A stretch of 64,000 nucleotides of DNA from CBDCVO01 sp965223085 (GCA_965223085.1 OZ244981.1:1798001-1862000); one strand, 5' to 3'. Positions 1-9,049 are shown, counted from the stretch's first letter. The notes: generated by a model not told the origin, from the sequence alone. A program made the numbers and translations.

Positions 1-49
1 TGTTTTTACCGGTTTTGTGGACCAACATTTGGCCGAACTGATTGCATAG
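1..49 (+). CDS. C-terminal end of a probable biotin carboxylase (partial)
   Basis: Only the last 15 codons are in the window, read in frame 2 and ending at TAG 47-49. The visible tail reads FTGFVDQHLAELIA. Biotin carboxylase subunits commonly end in a stretch of the type TGFIERHLAEL, and the next three genes encode carboxyltransferase and biotin-carrier subunits, so an AccC-like subunit is the natural fourth partner. This is inference from a short tail plus context; the body of the gene lies upstream of the window. Confidence 0.45.
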   Translation, partial: VFTGFVDQHLAELIA

Positions 50-69
50 AGAATGAGGCGTAGACGACC

Positions 70-942
70 ATGATTTACGACGAACCCAGGGTTCGGGCCG
101 GCGGTGATCGCTTTGTCGAGATGGAATTTGGCGACGAATTGAATTTAGAACTAAATTTCGTCGCCCAGAGCTTGGCGAAGGCTGTTGCAGAAAATCCGAT
201 CAAAGGTATTGTCGAGACAGCACCGTTTTTCGCCTCCACCTTGGTTCACTACGAACCCGAAGACATTAGCTATGACGACTTGGTGCAGGAGTTACTGGCG
301 GTCGCGAAGTCGGTAGAAAAATCGGACGACGTCGAACTTGATTCTCGCTTGATCTACTTTCCAGCAACGTACTTAGATCCTTGGAGCAGCGAAGCAATCG
401 ATCGGTACATCGAAAATATCAACCCGAACAAGGAGCGTGATCCGGAATTTGTCGCGAAAATAAATAATCTCGAAGACGTTGCACAATTTGTCCGGGTGCA
501 TTCGGGCACCGAGTATTGGGTCGCGGCGTTAGGATTTTGGCCAGGCACACCTTTTATGATGCCGCTCGATCCCCGTTGTCGTCTCTTTGCGCCGAAGTAT
601 AATCCGCCGCGGACTTTTACCTACCAAGGAACGATCGGTATGGGAGGTGGCGCAACCGCTATGTATCCGGTTGATGGGCCGGGAGGATATCAGATTTTCG
701 CCCGTACCCCAGTGCCAATCTGGGATATGCGCAAACGATTGAAGCAATTCGAGGCGGCACCTTATTTGCTGCGTCCTACGGATCGGGTCAAATTTGTGCA
801 ATGTGACTTGCAAGAATTTGCCGATATCGAGCGCCAGGTTGCCGATGGTAGTTACGAGATGAATATCGTGGAGTATCAGAAGGTGTCGTTGAATGGCTAC
901 CGCCGCTGGGTCGACGGGCTCGATCTCGACGCGCGATTCTAG
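70..942 (+). CDS. Carboxyltransferase subunit, AHS1/KipI type (urea-carboxylase-like)
   Basis: A 290-residue cytoplasmic protein of the allophanate-hydrolase-subunit-1 fold (PxpB/KipI family). Near residues 164-184 it carries PLDPRCRL and KYNPPRTFT, followed by a glycine-rich stretch and YPVDGPGGYQIFARTP. That spacing and wording matches the AHS1 part of the urea carboxylase carboxyltransferase domain more closely than 5-oxoprolinase PxpB. In urea carboxylase the AHS1 and AHS2 parts together move CO2 from biotin to the acceptor. A gagg stretch precedes the ATG. It lies 22 bases before the AHS2 gene in one operon with a biotin carrier. The true acceptor (urea, guanidine, another amide) cannot be read from sequence. 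Confidence 0.9.
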   Translation: MIYDEPRVRAGGDRFVEMEFGDELNLELNFVAQSLAKAVAENPIKGIVETAPFFASTLVHYEPEDISYDDLVQELLAVAKSVEKSDDVELDSRLIYFPATYLDPWSSEAIDRYIENINPNKERDPEFVAKINNLEDVAQFVRVHSGTEYWVAALGFWPGTPFMMPLDPRCRLFAPKYNPPRTFTYQGTIGMGGGATAMYPVDGPGGYQIFARTPVPIWDMRKRLKQFEAAPYLLRPTDRVKFVQCDLQEFADIERQVADGSYEMNIVEYQKVSLNGYRRWVDGLDLDARF

Positions 943-964
943 GGCCGTGTAGGGGGATCTCGCC

Positions 965-1933
965 ATGTTAGAAGTGCTTAAGCCGGGATTGGAGACGAGC
1001 ATTCAAGATTGGCCCGGGCGTTATGGGTACTTGAGCGTCGGGTTTCCTTGGTCGGGGCCGATGGATGGCTGGTCTTTTCGTCTCGGTAATCTGCTCGTCG
1101 GTAACGAGCTGGGTGCGGCCGGTTTGGAATGTCAGTTCATCGGACCAACGTTGAAATTCTCCCAGCCTGCCACGATCGCGGTTACCGGTGCTGACATGCA
1201 ACCGAAATTGGACAGTCAACCGATCCCGATGTGGGAGAGCATCAGCGTGCAGGCGGGACAAACGCTTGAATTATCATTTGCAAAAACCGGTGCGCGTGCC
1301 TATATCGCGATTGGCGGTGGGATCGACAACCAGGCATTTTTTGGTTCGCGGGCGACGTTTCACAAAGGCGGTTTGGGGGGCATGGAGGGTCACGCCCTGC
1401 AAGGCGGTCAAACGGTCCCGGTAAGCTATCGTCTGGGCAGCTGCGGGCGTCGCGTAAAAGAACACACGCGCCCAGCTATTGTTACTGACAAGCGCTGGAC
1501 GATAGAAGTCGTTCCGGGTCCGAACGATGACTGGATCGATACGGCGGGGCAGCAACGTTTTCTCAATACGGATTGGAAGCTGTCATCGAAAAGCGACCGC
1601 GGTGGTTTTCGCCTCGAAGGGCCGGCGTGGACGTTTACCGATAAAGCACACAGCAAGTTGCCGGAACACGGTTCGGATCCCGCGAATATCGTCGACCACG
1701 GTTATCCGGTCGGCGCCATTAATCTCGCGGGCCAAACACCGATCATTCTCGTCAACGACGGTCCCAGCGGCGGGGGATTTATCAATCCCTATACCGTTCC
1801 GACGTGCGCATTCTGGAAACTCGGGCAATCAAAACCAGGCGAACTTTATCAGTTCAAAGCAATATCGGTGGCGGAGGCGCAAGCGGAAGCGAGCAAAATA
1901 AGCTCACTTTGTGTGCCGGAGAGCTTGGAATAG
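965..1933 (+). CDS. Carboxyltransferase subunit, AHS2/KipA type
   Basis: A 322-residue protein of the biotin-dependent carboxyltransferase AHS2 family (PxpC/KipA). The N-terminus reads VLKPGLETSIQDWPGR, then SGPMDGWSFRLGN and LVGNELGAAGLE, all hallmarks of the AHS2 half of urea carboxylase and of KipA. GARAYIAIGGGID and the GSRATF segment are also typical. It should pair with the upstream AHS1 subunit to form the carboxyltransferase active site. No allophanate hydrolase and no pxpA (LamB/YcsF) gene is next to it, so neither complete urea degradation nor 5-oxoprolinase is supported here. Confidence 0.92.
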   Translation: MLEVLKPGLETSIQDWPGRYGYLSVGFPWSGPMDGWSFRLGNLLVGNELGAAGLECQFIGPTLKFSQPATIAVTGADMQPKLDSQPIPMWESISVQAGQTLELSFAKTGARAYIAIGGGIDNQAFFGSRATFHKGGLGGMEGHALQGGQTVPVSYRLGSCGRRVKEHTRPAIVTDKRWTIEVVPGPNDDWIDTAGQQRFLNTDWKLSSKSDRGGFRLEGPAWTFTDKAHSKLPEHGSDPANIVDHGYPVGAINLAGQTPIILVNDGPSGGGFINPYTVPTCAFWKLGQSKPGELYQFKAISVAEAQAEASKISSLCVPESLE

Positions 1934-1947
1934 GAGCAGAGGAAAAA

Positions 1948-2166
1948 ATGGCAGAAGAAGTATGCCTGCAAACTGCGGGCAATATGTGGAAAGTCTTAGT
2001 CCAGCCGGGTGACGCGGTGCAAGCGGGGGACACCTTATTCATCATGGAAGTAATGAAAATGGAGGTTCCCCATGAAGCGCCGTGCGCAGGCACGGTCAAG
2101 GACGTAAATGTCAAAGAAGGAGAAGAAGGTTTAGACGCGGGCATGGTGGCCGTTGTCATCGGCTAG
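1948..2166 (+). CDS. Free biotin carboxyl carrier (biotinyl domain) protein
   Basis: A 72-residue single-domain biotinyl protein. The biotin-acceptor motif EVMKMEV places the modified lysine at residue 37, about 35 residues from the C-terminus as usual. I start it at ATG 1948, preceded by ggagcagagga; a longer frame exists upstream but overlaps the AHS2 gene and adds no conserved sequence. It lies 14 bases after the AHS2 stop and would carry carboxybiotin between the upstream carboxylase and the AHS1/AHS2 transferase. Most biotin carriers of this kind are fused or have a Pro/Ala-rich linker; this one is the bare domain. It is convergent with trpE, 29 bases away. Confidence 0.93.
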   Translation: MAEEVCLQTAGNMWKVLVQPGDAVQAGDTLFIMEVMKMEVPHEAPCAGTVKDVNVKEGEEGLDAGMVAVVIG

Positions 2167-2195
2167 TGTCCGTCCGCCAAATAACTTACCTTGCG

Positions 2196-3674
2196 CTACT
2201 CAGTGAGCAACAGGCCGTTTTCCGCCATCCTTACCGCGCTAAATATCGCCCGCCCTTTGTTAAGCGTTTCTTCCCATTCGCGTTCCGGCACCGAATCCGC
2301 GACAACGCCACAACCGGCTTGCACGTATAAATGTTGATTTTTGATCACCGCAGTGCGAATCGCGATCGCGGTGTCCATGTTGCCATTCCAGGACAAATAT
2401 CCGACCGCGCCGCCATAGATCCCACGTCGGCAAGGCTCTAGTTCATCGATAATCTCCATCGCACGGATTTTTGGTGCGCCGGAAAGCGTGCCTACCGGCA
2501 ATGTTGCACAGAGTACGTCTAAGGCGTCTTTGCCTTCCTTGAGTCGACCTTCGACATTCGATGAGATATGCATCACGTGCGAGTAACGCTCGATCGTCAT
2601 GCGCTCGGTGACCGCTACCGAGCCAATTTCGGCAACCCGACCGACGTCATTACGGCTCAAATCAATCAACATCAAGTGTTCCGCAATTTCTTTTGGATCG
2701 CCAAGCAGTTCTCGCTCCAGGGCGAGATCTTCCTCTCGGGTTTGGCCCCGCGGTCGCGTGCCCGCTAACGGACGCGTAATCACCGTGCGATTTTCGACCC
2801 GCACTAGAATTTCCGGGGACGAACCGACGACCTCGAAATCACCGAGATTCATGTAGTACATATACGGAGATGGGTTTAAGTGGCGTAAGGCTCGATAAAC
2901 ATCGATCGCCGCGGCACGCAGTGGCACATTCATGCGTTGCGCCAGCACGACTTGCATGACGTCACCATCTAGGATGTAACGCTTAATTTTCTCGACTGCG
3001 GTGAGAAATTCTTCGCGCCCATATTCGGAGGAAAAATCCTTTTCGTGTACGGCGAGCCCGAAGTGTTCATGCTGGGTATCGTTCGGGCAGCGCAAGCGCG
3101 CGACGATTTCATCGAGGCGTGTGTGTGCAATGCGTTCGGCGTCGCCGTCACTGGGATCGACGTAAACGAGAAGACGCATTTCACCTTTGAGATTGTCAAA
3201 GACGACTAACTCATGGCTAACCATCAAGAAAATATCCGGCGCAGCTAACGTCGTCGTCGGCGGAGCACTGTGCGCCAACCTCGGTTCGACAAATCTTACC
3301 GTGTCATAGCCAAAATATCCGACTAAGCCACCCACGAAGCGGCTCGTATCATTTACCGGCACGCGATAGCGCTTAGCATATTCGCGTACAAAAGCGAGTG
3401 GATTGTCATGTTGGAGCGATTCAACCACTGATCCGTCGTGAACGACTTCAACCTGATGGCCGCATACTTTAACTACTTCGCGGGCGCTGAGCCCGATAAT
3501 AGAGTAACGCCCCCAGCGTTCGCCACCTTCAACGGATTCAAGTAAGTAGCTGTAAGGTTCGGCCGCGATGCGCCGGTAAACGCTTAAAGGTGTGTCCATA
3601 TCGGCGAGTACACGACGGCTTATTGGCACGTGGTTATAACCTTGTCGCGCTAAAGTTTGCAGGCTTGTGCTCAT
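2196..3674 (-). CDS. trpE: Anthranilate synthase component I
   Basis: A 492-residue chorismate-binding enzyme that makes anthranilate from chorismate and glutamine-derived ammonia, the first step of tryptophan synthesis. The N-terminal domain carries the LLES element (residues 44-47) that forms the tryptophan feedback site. The C-terminal half has the chorismate-binding signature, with SSPEILVR, TRPLAGTRPRG and a GTLSGAPKIRAMEIID block, and ends with GCGVVADSVPEREWEE. Length is normal. The glutaminase partner trpG is not adjacent: the downstream neighbour is the convergent biotin carrier gene. No clear leader peptide was seen upstream. Confidence 0.96.
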   Translation of the reverse strand: MSTSLQTLARQGYNHVPISRRVLADMDTPLSVYRRIAAEPYSYLLESVEGGERWGRYSIIGLSAREVVKVCGHQVEVVHDGSVVESLQHDNPLAFVREYAKRYRVPVNDTSRFVGGLVGYFGYDTVRFVEPRLAHSAPPTTTLAAPDIFLMVSHELVVFDNLKGEMRLLVYVDPSDGDAERIAHTRLDEIVARLRCPNDTQHEHFGLAVHEKDFSSEYGREEFLTAVEKIKRYILDGDVMQVVLAQRMNVPLRAAAIDVYRALRHLNPSPYMYYMNLGDFEVVGSSPEILVRVENRTVITRPLAGTRPRGQTREEDLALERELLGDPKEIAEHLMLIDLSRNDVGRVAEIGSVAVTERMTIERYSHVMHISSNVEGRLKEGKDALDVLCATLPVGTLSGAPKIRAMEIIDELEPCRRGIYGGAVGYLSWNGNMDTAIAIRTAVIKNQHLYVQAGCGVVADSVPEREWEETLNKGRAIFSAVRMAENGLLLTE

Positions 3675-3746
3675 GTTGCCTTGGCGGATCTATTCGCAGC
3701 GTCGGGAAAGCTATGCTGTAGGCGGTGTGCGTTAGCGATTCTAGGT

Positions 3747-4472
3747 TCAGGGTTGTCCGTATTGTAACAGTAGTTGTTCGTAGCGACCCTCACCCAAGAA
3801 TGAGCTGTCGCTTTTTTCGGCGCGTGCTATTTTTACCAGCCCAACACTGGGTGCATACCAACTACTCTCGATGATTTTTACTTGGGCGTAGTGATTGCCA
3901 CGATCCGTGCGGACCACGGTTTCGCCCTCGGAATCGATCTGTAGGCAGTTGCTAAATCTACCAGCAGGTGTGTCGACGGTGGCATTAGTACGAACGATCG
4001 TGTTTTCGAGCGCAACGTCGATAGCTCGATTGGTGAGTCGGTCTTCTTGCGCAAACGTACGAGATTCGATGAATCCTAGGCGCGTCATCGAGGTCCACTT
4101 TTCGCCGCGACGGAGATTTTGCGGCAATAGGCGGTTAACGCCCGCAAGCGCGGTGTGGGGTGGGCCGATACGTGCGACGCCGTGCTTATCGATTTGAAAG
4201 AGCGCTAGATGTCTAAGCTGGCGTTGCTGTGTCAAGCGCGCAATCGAACCCCGCCGTTCTAGCTGTGCGTTAGCAAACAGCAGGCGTTGTTCCCGCCGTT
4301 CGCCGAGTATGGTGCTCTGCGTACGGTAATACCACCAACGGCCAGCCGCGGCGGGGAAAAATAGTAGTCCACTCGCACCTGTCTGTGCCGTGCGATGAAG
4401 CGTCAGCGCTGCGAGCGTGAGGCAGCATCCTAAAGCAAAATATATCCAGGTAAAGCGTATGGCGCGAGGCAT
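3747..4472 (-). CDS. Membrane-anchored protein of unknown function
   Basis: A 241-residue protein I do not recognise with certainty. It begins with one hydrophobic segment (about residues 8-26, FTWIYFALGCCLTLAALTL) that could be a signal anchor. The rest looks periplasmic, with a C-terminal part rich in beta-like segments (VDTPAGRFSNCLQI, then SSWYAPSVGLVKIAR). That ending resembles TapB/DUF3108-like proteins, in which a WYAPxVGLVK phrase is common, but the match is only by eye. It is followed on the same strand by no obvious partner; trpE starts 72 bases further on and may be co-transcribed. Confidence 0.7.
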   Translation of the reverse strand: MPRAIRFTWIYFALGCCLTLAALTLHRTAQTGASGLLFFPAAAGRWWYYRTQSTILGERREQRLLFANAQLERRGSIARLTQQRQLRHLALFQIDKHGVARIGPPHTALAGVNRLLPQNLRRGEKWTSMTRLGFIESRTFAQEDRLTNRAIDVALENTIVRTNATVDTPAGRFSNCLQIDSEGETVVRTDRGNHYAQVKIIESSWYAPSVGLVKIARAEKSDSSFLGEGRYEQLLLQYGQP

Positions 4473-4497
4473 GCTGGCATCATGCTACCCTTAAAGC

Positions 4498-4710
4498 TCA
4501 GCGGCACAAAGCTTGATCGTTGGTGTAGAACGTACCTAGGAGTTCACCGCTGTCGTCGAGCTCGAGGCGAAGTAATACCCGGGTGCCAAGGCGAACCGCG
4601 CGTTCGAAAACTTCGTCAGCAAGTTCAAACGGTACGAATTCCCCATTTAGATCCCGATACCCCTGATAGCGTGTCAGTTGTTGGTTTTGGAATTTTACAC
4701 TTGCAGTCAT
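4498..4710 (-). CDS. Small conserved-looking protein, unknown function
   Basis: A 70-residue protein starting at MTASVKFQNQ. I chose this ATG over an upstream in-frame one (4797) because a ggagcg ribosome-binding site sits just before it and the extra 29 residues are basic and low in information. It has an acidic centre (FELADEVFERAVRL) and a beta-like end (VLLRLELDDSGELLGTFY). No family recognised. Composition and codon use look coding. Confidence 0.55.
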   Translation of the reverse strand: MTASVKFQNQQLTRYQGYRDLNGEFVPFELADEVFERAVRLGTRVLLRLELDDSGELLGTFYTNDQALCR

Positions 4711-4971
4711 TGCGACGCTCCAATTGGTCGTTGATGCACGTTTTCGACGCAAGCGGTGTTCCATTCTCTCGGGCTGGCCAAATACGCGCCGCCACATGAG
4801 AACCCGGTCAATTTCTGGCGCCTTTTAGCGTGATATCCATCACACCATCGGCACGTTCCGCGAAAGGTTTATTCAGGAAAATTGTACGACCGTAGGAAGG
4901 CGTCGCCCCAAAAGTGACCCCTGTAGACGACACTTCGGGCTGCCTATTTCAAGGACACCGCGGGCCAGTTT

Positions 4972-6462
4972 TCAGCGCGAGCGTTTCGTGAGCATAGACC
5001 CCCCACAGGCGATCAAGGAATTTGGCACCAAGGCGACGAGGCCGGCGTGAAACCCAGCTACCTTCCCGCGCTCGACGAAGTCGAAATCGCCGAAGGCGAG
5101 CCCTAAGGCTAGCGCCAGCCCGACCAGTAGCCCGTAGAACACCGGTTTCGAGTCGAGTCGGCGCCAGTGCAAGCCGATCACGAACGCGGGTACCAGTTGC
5201 AGCAGAATGTCGAGTTTTCGATCGAGGAGTTGTACCAAGGAGGCGTGATCCTTTAGCGCAATCGCCAGCGCAACTACGACGGCAATCAAAATCCAAGATG
5301 TCAATTTCCCGAAGCGAGTCAATAATTGTTCCGAACGCTCGTGCCTCAACATCGGTTGATAAACGTCCTTCGTGATCATCGAAGATATAGATAGCAAAGC
5401 GGAATCGGCGGTCGACATCATGGCCGAAACCACTGCGACCAGCAGCAGCACTACGAGGGCGTAACCAAACGTAGAAAATTGTTGCACGTCACGCAACACT
5501 CGCCCGAATGCTTGGTCGGCATTCGCGCCGCTGAGACCAGGAATATAGGCCAATGCGAATATCCCTGCGATAACAGCCACTACCATGGTCAGCAGCGGCA
5601 TAAATGCCATGATCGCCAAACTCCTGCGTAACGCCAAAGCTGTGCGGGCCGCGAAAATCCGTTGCAAAGCCATTGGGTAAAGAGATGCGGCGAACCCGAC
5701 CGTCAAAACATAGCTTAGCCACTCACGCGCCTTGCCGATTTCCGGGACTAAAGCTTTGCGTGAACCGTTCACAAGATCGCGTGTTTGTATCAGTCGCGTT
5801 GCATCCTCAAGTGCGCCATAACGCTGAAAGAGCAAGTACGAGAGCGCGCAAAATCCAACGCCGAGAACAATTCCTTGAATAACATCGGTCCAGGCCACTG
5901 CACGCAATCCTCCCAGCGCACCGTATACCGATATAATCAAGGACAACACGATAACGCCGCCTATGTAAGCCTGACTCGGATCGACCAGTGCTAAACCCTG
6001 TACCGCGCGTCCCATCGCCATCAGTTGTGCGAGCAAAAAATTTCCCATCGCGATCAACATAACCACAGCAATCGTGACCGTAAGGCGTCGATCTCCATAT
6101 CGATCTTGAATATAGTCTGCGGGAGTTAAGTAGCCGCGTATGCGCGCTAGCCGATAGAGTTTCGGCGCGATCAACAAATAGCATACGATCACGGCTGTCA
6201 TAAAATGTAGGCACATTACCCACGCATAGCCCATCCGATACGTCGCACCGGTGAAGCCAAAAAATGTATTCCCGCTGTACTGGGTTGCGAAGAGGGTAAG
6301 AAATAGAACAAATACCCCCAGATTCGAGCCGCCTAAATAAAAATCTTTTAGCGAGTTCTCGGTGCGAGCCCGTCGCGCAAGGACACCGATGATGGGAAAC
6401 GAAGATAGATAGACTGCAACGAACAGCCAAGCTCCAGGGCCGAGCGGTAGCAGTTCTGCCAC
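4972..6462 (-). CDS. Sodium:solute symporter (SSS family)
   Basis: A 496-residue integral membrane protein with about 13 hydrophobic segments. Early motifs YLSSFPIIGVLARR, DFYLGGSNLGV and ATQYSGNTFFGFTGATYRMGY match the start of sodium:solute symporters (the PutP/PanF/SSS family), and ALGGLRAVAWTDVIQG is the family signature around TM5-6. TADSALLSISSMITKDVY is the usual late-loop motif. The substrate cannot be told from sequence. A 61-residue membrane protein ends 6 bases upstream of its start, a common arrangement for SSS transporters with small partners. Confidence 0.93.
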   Translation of the reverse strand: MAELLPLGPGAWLFVAVYLSSFPIIGVLARRARTENSLKDFYLGGSNLGVFVLFLTLFATQYSGNTFFGFTGATYRMGYAWVMCLHFMTAVIVCYLLIAPKLYRLARIRGYLTPADYIQDRYGDRRLTVTIAVVMLIAMGNFLLAQLMAMGRAVQGLALVDPSQAYIGGVIVLSLIISVYGALGGLRAVAWTDVIQGIVLGVGFCALSYLLFQRYGALEDATRLIQTRDLVNGSRKALVPEIGKAREWLSYVLTVGFAASLYPMALQRIFAARTALALRRSLAIMAFMPLLTMVVAVIAGIFALAYIPGLSGANADQAFGRVLRDVQQFSTFGYALVVLLLVAVVSAMMSTADSALLSISSMITKDVYQPMLRHERSEQLLTRFGKLTSWILIAVVVALAIALKDHASLVQLLDRKLDILLQLVPAFVIGLHWRRLDSKPVFYGLLVGLALALGLAFGDFDFVERGKVAGFHAGLVALVPNSLIACGGSMLTKRSR

Positions 6463-6468
6463 GCTTTT

Positions 6469-6654
6469 TTATTCTTGCCAGGGTTTGTGCAGCAACCACA
6501 CCGTGAGGCATGATGCAACGATCGATGCCGCGATCGAAACTACTACCCAGCTCGGCACACCAGCGATGGTTGAACGATCATCTGCAGGCCAGTACCACGG
6601 TATTCCTACTACCAGCAGAAGCGCATAACTTAACCAATACTTTATATGCCGCAT
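6469..6654 (-). CDS. Small two-helix membrane protein next to SSS transporter (DUF3311/DUF997-like)
   Basis: A 61-residue protein with two hydrophobic helices (about residues 7-22 and 34-54) joined by a short polar loop ending in GVPSW. The size, the GxPxW turn and the position immediately before an SSS symporter gene fit the DUF3311 or DUF997 (YhdT) type of symporter-associated small membrane protein. Assignment between those two is by eye. Probably translated together with the symporter; only 6 bases separate them. Confidence 0.7.
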   Translation of the reverse strand: MRHIKYWLSYALLLVVGIPWYWPADDRSTIAGVPSWVVVSIAASIVASCLTVWLLHKPWQE

Positions 6655-6780
6655 GGTGCTTAACGTGGGCGGCGGTTAAGGATACTCAACACGTGCTCAC
6701 GCGGGTCGCCGGGCGAAATAAGATGCGGACAAACGCATGCCAGAGTGACAAATCCTGAAAACTAAAGGTCACCTCTAGCC

Positions 6781-6806
6781 CGGATATTGCACGAGGCGCT
6801 CGCTGC
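6781..6806 (-). repeat. Arm of a dispersed intergenic palindromic repeat
   Basis: The reverse complement of these 26 bases is identical to 17117-17142. A third, slightly diverged copy is at 53491-53515. It lies in the 261-base gap between the small membrane protein gene (6654) and the VWA gene (6916); nothing else was recognised in that gap. Confidence 0.75.
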
Positions 6807-6915
6807 ACTTGTACCACCTGGTTGATGTAAGGGAATTTTTCATCGCTCGATGGTAGCGCATCGGAAAATGCAAATGGTAACCTGCTTGCTATGTTTGCCT
6901 AAGTTCGACCGACTG

Positions 6916-8100
6916 CTAGTGGGCTTTTTTGAGCGTTTTCATTGCTCGCCCCAAGCCATCGATTGTGAGTGGGAACATTCGATCCGAAATCAATTCGCGT
7001 ACCATTTTAATCGATGGAATGTAATCCCAATAGTCCTCTGGTTGAGGGTTAAGCCACACGGCATAGGGGTAGGTGGCCATTACTCTTGCCATCCAGGTAG
7101 CGCCGGCTTCTTCGTTCCAATGTTCAATGCTGCCACCGACCGCCATTATCTCGTACGGGCTCATCGTCGCGTCGCCAACGAAAACTACTTTGTGATCCGC
7201 GCCAAAGGTATTGAGCAACTGTGTGGTTGGGTAACGGACATTGGCGCGCATATGATTATCGCGCCAAACGGTTTCATAGATAAAATTATGAAAGTAAAAA
7301 TACTCGAGATGCTTAAATTCTGCGCGCGTAGCGGAGAACAATTCTTCACAGACTCTTACATACGAATCCATAGAACCGCCCACGTCCAAAAATAGCAGCA
7401 CTTTCGTCGCGTTATGTCTTTCTGGCACCATTTTGATGTCCAGCAAACCCGCGCGGCGCGCGGTCGAATTGATGGTGTCGTCAATATCGAGCTCTTCTTC
7501 GGCCCCTTCTCGTGCAAAACGCCGCAGTTTACGTAGTGCGATTTTGATATTACGTGTACCCAGCTCGACCTCGTCGTCAAGATTGCGGTATTCACGCTGA
7601 TCCCAAACTTTTACCGCGCGACCTTGGCGAGATTGTCCCTGGCCGATGCGCACGCCCTCCGGATTGTAACCCCAGGCACCAAACGGGGACGTGCCGCCGG
7701 TACCGATCATTTTGGAACCGCCGTGATGGGCCTTTTTTTGCTCTTCTAGGCGTTTACGTAACGTTTCCATTAGCTTATCCCACCCACCCAGGCTTTCGAC
7801 GAGGTCCTTTTCTTCTTGACTCAAAGACAGCTCTTTTTGCTTGCGTAGCCACTCCAAAGGAATCTCGCCAAAAACCGCTTCGAAAACGGTTTTCTTGCCT
7901 TGGTAAAAATCGCTAAACACTTGGTCGAAGCGGTCGTAGAAACGCTCGTCCTTGATGAGTGAGACGCGTGCTAAGTAATAAAAATCGTCGACGCTACACC
8001 CCGCTAGGTGTGCATCCATTGCACGTAACAAGGTTAGATATTCGGTAATCGAAACCGGAACTTGTGCGTTGCGTAAGTTGTAAAAAAGCTCAGTTAGCAT
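6916..8100 (-). CDS. VWA-domain protein, CoxE-like
   Basis: A 394-residue protein of the CoxE-type von Willebrand A family. The N-terminal half is charged and helical. The VWA domain starts near residue 227 with VLLFLDVGGSMDSYVR. The metal-site motif is D-V-G-G-S rather than the usual DxSxS; this form is common in this subfamily. HLEYFYFHNFIYETVW and the late GDATMSPYEI are also typical. It overlaps the upstream MoxR-type ATPase gene by 11 bases. Such pairs act as chaperone or insertase modules for metal-enzyme maturation or stress functions, but the client here is unknown. Confidence 0.92.
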   Translation of the reverse strand: MLTELFYNLRNAQVPVSITEYLTLLRAMDAHLAGCSVDDFYYLARVSLIKDERFYDRFDQVFSDFYQGKKTVFEAVFGEIPLEWLRKQKELSLSQEEKDLVESLGGWDKLMETLRKRLEEQKKAHHGGSKMIGTGGTSPFGAWGYNPEGVRIGQGQSRQGRAVKVWDQREYRNLDDEVELGTRNIKIALRKLRRFAREGAEEELDIDDTINSTARRAGLLDIKMVPERHNATKVLLFLDVGGSMDSYVRVCEELFSATRAEFKHLEYFYFHNFIYETVWRDNHMRANVRYPTTQLLNTFGADHKVVFVGDATMSPYEIMAVGGSIEHWNEEAGATWMARVMATYPYAVWLNPQPEDYWDYIPSIKMVRELISDRMFPLTIDGLGRAMKTLKKAH

Positions 8101-8947
8101 CGGTCTGCCGCGACATAAAGACGAGCCGTTCGAAAAGATGCATGTCTTGTTCGTTCTTCAACAACGCCCCGTAGAGTTTGGGGATCGCCTTGCGAGTGTC
8201 TTTTTCCCGTAAAGCCTCGGGCGGGATGTCTTCTGCAACAAGTAGCTTTATCCAATCCAGCAATTCTGAGGTCGACGGTTTTTTCTTGAGGCCCGGTAAC
8301 TCACGCAGCTCAAAAAAGCACTCCATTGCTTGCGCTAACAGGCGTTTCTTTATCTCAGGGAAATGAACCCGCACGATCGTTTCCATGGTCTCATGGTCCG
8401 GGAAACGGATGTAGTGAAAAAAGCAACGACGTAAAAACGCGTCCGGCAATTCCTTTTCATTGTTGCTTGTAATAACAATAATCGGACGATGGCGAGCGAC
8501 GATCGTCTCTTTCGTTTCGTAGACGTAGAATTCCATGCGATCGAGCTCCAGGAGCAAATCGTTAGGAAACTCTATGTCAGCTTTATCAATTTCATCGATA
8601 AGCAATACTGGTTGTTGATCACAAGAAAATGCTTCCCACAATTTTCCTTCTATGATGTAGTTGCTAATATCGTGCACGCGGTCCTCGCCAAGTTGAGAAT
8701 CACGCAATCGGGCGACCGCGTCGTATTCATAGAGGCCACGAGCGGCTTTGGTGGTGGACTTGATGTGCCAAGTGATTAGCGGCGCATTCAAGGACCGCGC
8801 GATTTCCTCAGCTAACATTGTCTTACCGGTGCCAGGTTCACCTTTCACTAACAAAGGACGTTCGAGCGTGATGGCGGCATTCACGGCCATCATCAAATCC
8901 TCAGTTGCAACGTATATGTCGGTGCCGGAGAATTTTGGTTTTTGCAT
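8090..8947 (-). CDS. MoxR-type AAA+ ATPase
   Basis: A 285-residue AAA+ ATPase of the MoxR/CbbQ class. Walker A is GEPGTGKT (near residue 36), Walker B is VLLIDEIDKAD, sensor 1 sits in VITSNNEKELPDAFLRRC, which also supplies the arginine finger. I start it at the ATG of MQKPKFSGTD, which has gagagagg before it; a longer frame to 9031 adds an unconserved 28 residues. Its 3' end overlaps the VWA gene, the classic MoxR-VWA arrangement. Cytoplasmic; it probably remodels a protein complex presented by the VWA partner. Confidence 0.93.
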   Translation of the reverse strand: MQKPKFSGTDIYVATEDLMMAVNAAITLERPLLVKGEPGTGKTMLAEEIARSLNAPLITWHIKSTTKAARGLYEYDAVARLRDSQLGEDRVHDISNYIIEGKLWEAFSCDQQPVLLIDEIDKADIEFPNDLLLELDRMEFYVYETKETIVARHRPIIVITSNNEKELPDAFLRRCFFHYIRFPDHETMETIVRVHFPEIKKRLLAQAMECFFELRELPGLKKKPSTSELLDWIKLLVAEDIPPEALREKDTRKAIPKLYGALLKNEQDMHLFERLVFMSRQTDAN

Positions 8948-9049
8948 TGCCTCTCTCAAGTAAACGAAACGGAGCAGTCGGGGCAGACATTGTAAAGCAT
9001 GGAGCTCAAATGGGACTATGTCGTGAAGCACGAGTTGAGAACGCGATCG

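Noticed and set aside
70..2166. 5-oxoprolinase (pxpABC) operon
   Set aside because: No pxpA gene is adjacent, a biotin carrier is present, and AHS1 has urea-carboxylase-type motifs.
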